A DNA stretch of 64,000 nucleotides, from positions 124,001 through 188,000 of the forward strand of contig NZ_ATVS01000004.1 in assembly GCF_000420845.1 (NCBI RefSeq). The letters run 5' to 3'. Positions 62,701-64,000 of this stretch are shown piece after piece (position 1 is the stretch's first letter; every line of letters starts with the position of its first letter). A program made the translations under genes and the position numbers. The notes under the pieces were generated by a model that made no database searches, was not told where the DNA came from, and saw only the letters and a list, made by a program, of their open reading frames with translations. This DNA comes from Butyrivibrio sp. AE3009. GTDB taxonomy: Bacteria > Bacillota > Clostridia > Lachnospirales > Lachnospiraceae.

Positions 62701-64000
62701 GTGTACTATGAGATAGACAGTGTTACCTGCAACGGTAAGGAACTGAAGCCCAAATCAGATAACGGCACAACCTATTACAGCATAGATAACATCTCTGAGG
62801 ACTGTGAGATAAGAGCCACTAAGAGAGAGATTGTAAGGAAATGTCAGGTTACGGTAAATACCGATACCGGAATTAAGGATGTTAAGGCAGTAGTTGATGG
62901 CACCACTTATTCCAAGAAGGGAAATAACAGCTCTTTCTCATTTGAAGTAGAGCAGGGCAAGACCGTATCACTTGAAATAGCTGCTAAAAACAATTATGAG
63001 ATAGGAAAAGTACTTAAGGACGGCTACATCGATCTGGATGTGGCAAACGGAAAAACCTCCTTTGAGGTGGACGATGATACCAATATTAGCATTACAAGTA
63101 CCGGAATCCCCGTCATGTCTCTTAAGAACCTTACAAATAATAACAGTATCACATATCCGAAAAATGGCGATCTTATAAGCGTCGACTATCTGGACAAATA
63201 TGAGCTCCGTGTAAAATGCGGAGATGAGGAGCTTGCAATAAGCAGCCTCCGGGTATTTGGCGGAGATAAGAAGGAAGAGTTCGCTACCCTGTCAGAGGAT
63301 GGGAAGACAGTGCAGATAAGCTGTGACAAGGCTGAAGGAATAACCGATGTGATCTCGGTTAATCTTAGCTTCGATTCTGTTCTTGAAGAAATGAACCTTC
63401 GGTTTACAGTGGATCAGCCCATTAAGAGCGTAGCACTTAAAGGGGCTAAGAAAAATATTCTGTCCCAGCCTGCAGGTACCGCAAGGACTTACGCTGTGAC
63501 CCTGAACAAAGGTGCAGATTACGACGCAGTCAAAGTCGCTGCAGCATCGGAATCTGACAAGAATGCCACTGTGACATATGATCCTGAGGATAAAACTGTT
63601 ACAGTAGAGACCTATAAAGGCAATCTTTTACCTAAGTCTGATGTGATCCTTGTATTCAAGGATAAGAAAAACAGACAGGTTGGAGAGCCCTTCACAGTAA
63701 AAGTGACAAGTCCCAAGATCGCAGCGCCTACAGTTAAGACAGTTATAACTTCTGACATTGATATCACACTTAAGGTAACCGCTCCAAAGGCAGCAGATTA
63801 CAGGAACGTGTATGTGAAGATAAGCGCAGAGGCTGTTACCAGCAAGAAGAAACCGCTGGCTGAGAATATGTCCGCAAGTCTTACAAGAATCATTAAGACA
63901 GATGACCTTGTAGCAGCTCAGGGAATTGTTAAGCTGAATCTTGCCGGCAAGGGTGTTAAAGCCGGAAGCGGAGCTGCTCAGAAATATTCGATAAGCGTGT
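59776..64000 (+). CDS. Very large secreted repeat protein, cut by the window edge
   Basis: An open frame of at least 1408 codons runs from ATG 59776 to the right edge without a stop. A signal peptide (about 1-32, ending VLAS) is followed by an acidic Glu/Tyr-rich tract (about 33-115, with units such as EEPYEEESSYEEV). At least five tandem beta-rich modules of about 117-124 residues follow (about 118-720), with recurring GIGSTDGKNYYLINN/GIGSSNGKDYYILNN and a conserved end GNxxIxxxxV. Further Ig-like units continue to the edge. It has no catalytic motif I recognise and is probably an adhesin or surface-layer-like protein. GGAGG lies 14 nt and AAGG 3 nt before the ATG, so the start is likely but not certain. 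The C-terminal anchor is out of view. Confidence 0.85.
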   Translation, partial: MKKVTRNVKRTFCALLSVLTIAASIPQTVLASETGTDYYEETLDEEVLDEAVLNEEEPYEEESSYEEVTDEETSYDDETNEEEVSPEEAYEAEPYEVEPSEAESSEAELAETTIESSYEVTFPTDKMTVDIAESTGIISVNGKVYLDPVKVKDYACVICRFNVNKAYRVDPDNTAVDFIYQGQKETILPESESVLSVSYDENNNMLDVYFNFTFDEAGNLMTGSLDIKPCFESVLSNNTFVWTGKMDLETSGDSAISGIGSTDGKNYYLINNATAINAFFYVNRGMEIRYSADGKLDVSVTFNGKELSEDDDEYYCNYNYDLSTLEVYITIPADEQGNPLKGNVVITAGTVSAQSKYSFKYSGKMTLIDDKGTMRTGIGSSNGKDYYILNNTDKVEATFLVDASAMLEKDAEGNYKVTATYNNKAVSMDSGQFFYSYNSTDRLLYICFYFPLDKSGLPAPGNLSISATTIAKYTFTFSGKSGNTTVMSPDTSDDKNFYGLTIDNGKYYFDNETDAISATFKIAPGYIVDTDANNVPKVKLTVGGKEITESGYETSYSVNIYENTVSFYSPIAFQIKDSEKSVMGNIALSITFVTLKSAYTLTYDSKLVPDTSDVDSIKGLIYDGGKYYISREADEVAMSFKVKEGYFIQEYDPDDYDHSGYKIKVTVGGKVSEEACVSYSESDQTVCFSFNIPYDDNGKRQLGNIVITPTFGAYKKATFVCDFSQIEYINCAGAEDITADNKVTTFKPGDPFWFLVETVPGYEVKKVTNGKTVLKSDSKYSYNYEIANAKDNLTITITTGKWTGKELDPIPVNLSVNGDVPSKSTATVTFTGGVTYDKSKKQYYTEKTVYGRAKNITFTVEPAAGLEIDGDTSIISCDGDILWASVSVDNSEISIYSDDVAAAMEKKKPINISLNLRKRSYNVRFLTYDCDEGVIFSEYEVGKGPKDDLIDYYDRFRVSEGESFTFIAGLWQDYGVYYEIDSVTCNGKELKPKSDNGTTYYSIDNISEDCEIRATKREIVRKCQVTVNTDTGIKDVKAVVDGTTYSKKGNNSSFSFEVEQGKTVSLEIAAKNNYEIGKVLKDGYIDLDVANGKTSFEVDDDTNISITSTGIPVMSLKNLTNNNSITYPKNGDLISVDYLDKYELRVKCGDEELAISSLRVFGGDKKEEFATLSEDGKTVQISCDKAEGITDVISVNLSFDSVLEEMNLRFTVDQPIKSVALKGAKKNILSQPAGTARTYAVTLNKGADYDAVKVAAASESDKNATVTYDPEDKTVTVETYKGNLLPKSDVILVFKDKKNRQVGEPFTVKVTSPKIAAPTVKTVITSDIDITLKVTAPKAADYRNVYVKISAEAVTSKKKPLAENMSASLTRIIKTDDLVAAQGIVKLNLAGKGVKAGSGAAQKYSISV

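Overview
The window looks like a chromosomal segment of an anaerobic, fibre-degrading Firmicute of the Lachnospiraceae (Butyrivibrio/Pseudobutyrivibrio-like). This is an inference. The grounds are AGGAGG-type ribosome sites and TTGACA/TATAAT promoters, an oxygen-independent ribonucleotide reductase (NrdD/NrdG), ferredoxin-type flavoproteins, LacI and YesM/YesN-type regulation, and very large secreted carbohydrate-active proteins with choline-binding-like wall repeats. I found no rRNA, tRNA, CRISPR array, phage gene or transposase gene.

Layout. 1-9 kb: a sensor lipoprotein, histidine kinase and AraC-type response regulator, followed by a binding lipoprotein, a fused double permease and an ATPase. 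The order resembles a HptARS-like sensor set beside an AfuABC-like importer, so sugar phosphate is a plausible ligand. A roughly 190-nt structured element lies between the binding-protein and permease genes. 9-11.3 kb: a PAS-GGDEF protein and an Fe-S aldo/keto reductase. 11.4-25 kb: a polysaccharide locus with a GH30 lipoprotein, a LacI regulator, a YczE-type membrane protein, a BspA-like leucine-rich-repeat surface protein, and a 2198-residue enzyme joining a GH30 galactanase to a GH43_24-like exo-galactanase. Together these suggest attack on type II arabinogalactan. 25-32 kb: a MalT-like regulator and two related secreted wall-binding proteins built from an unrecognised repeat.

32-43 kb: an HTH-Uma2 protein, an anchored clostripain protease, a Nudix hydrolase, an S4 RNA-binding protein, an unknown protein with a GNAT enzyme, and a 1523-residue protein with an intact calpain-like protease domain. 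43-51 kb: mostly housekeeping genes (glutathione peroxidase, esterase, exonuclease, D,D-carboxypeptidase, trmB, trxA, an SH3 membrane protein, murI). 51-54 kb: nrdD and nrdG behind a promoter with two NrdR-box-like sites. 54-57 kb: a 937-residue Fe-S/FAD oxidoreductase. 57-59.6 kb: a polar amino acid ABC importer on the minus strand. 59.8 kb to the right edge: an unfinished secreted repeat protein of at least 1408 residues.

Intergenic regions hold several long, near-perfect REP-like palindromes built from shared short modules (GTGCCTGTCAC, GGGGACGGTTC, GGGGTC). They have no mobilising gene in view.
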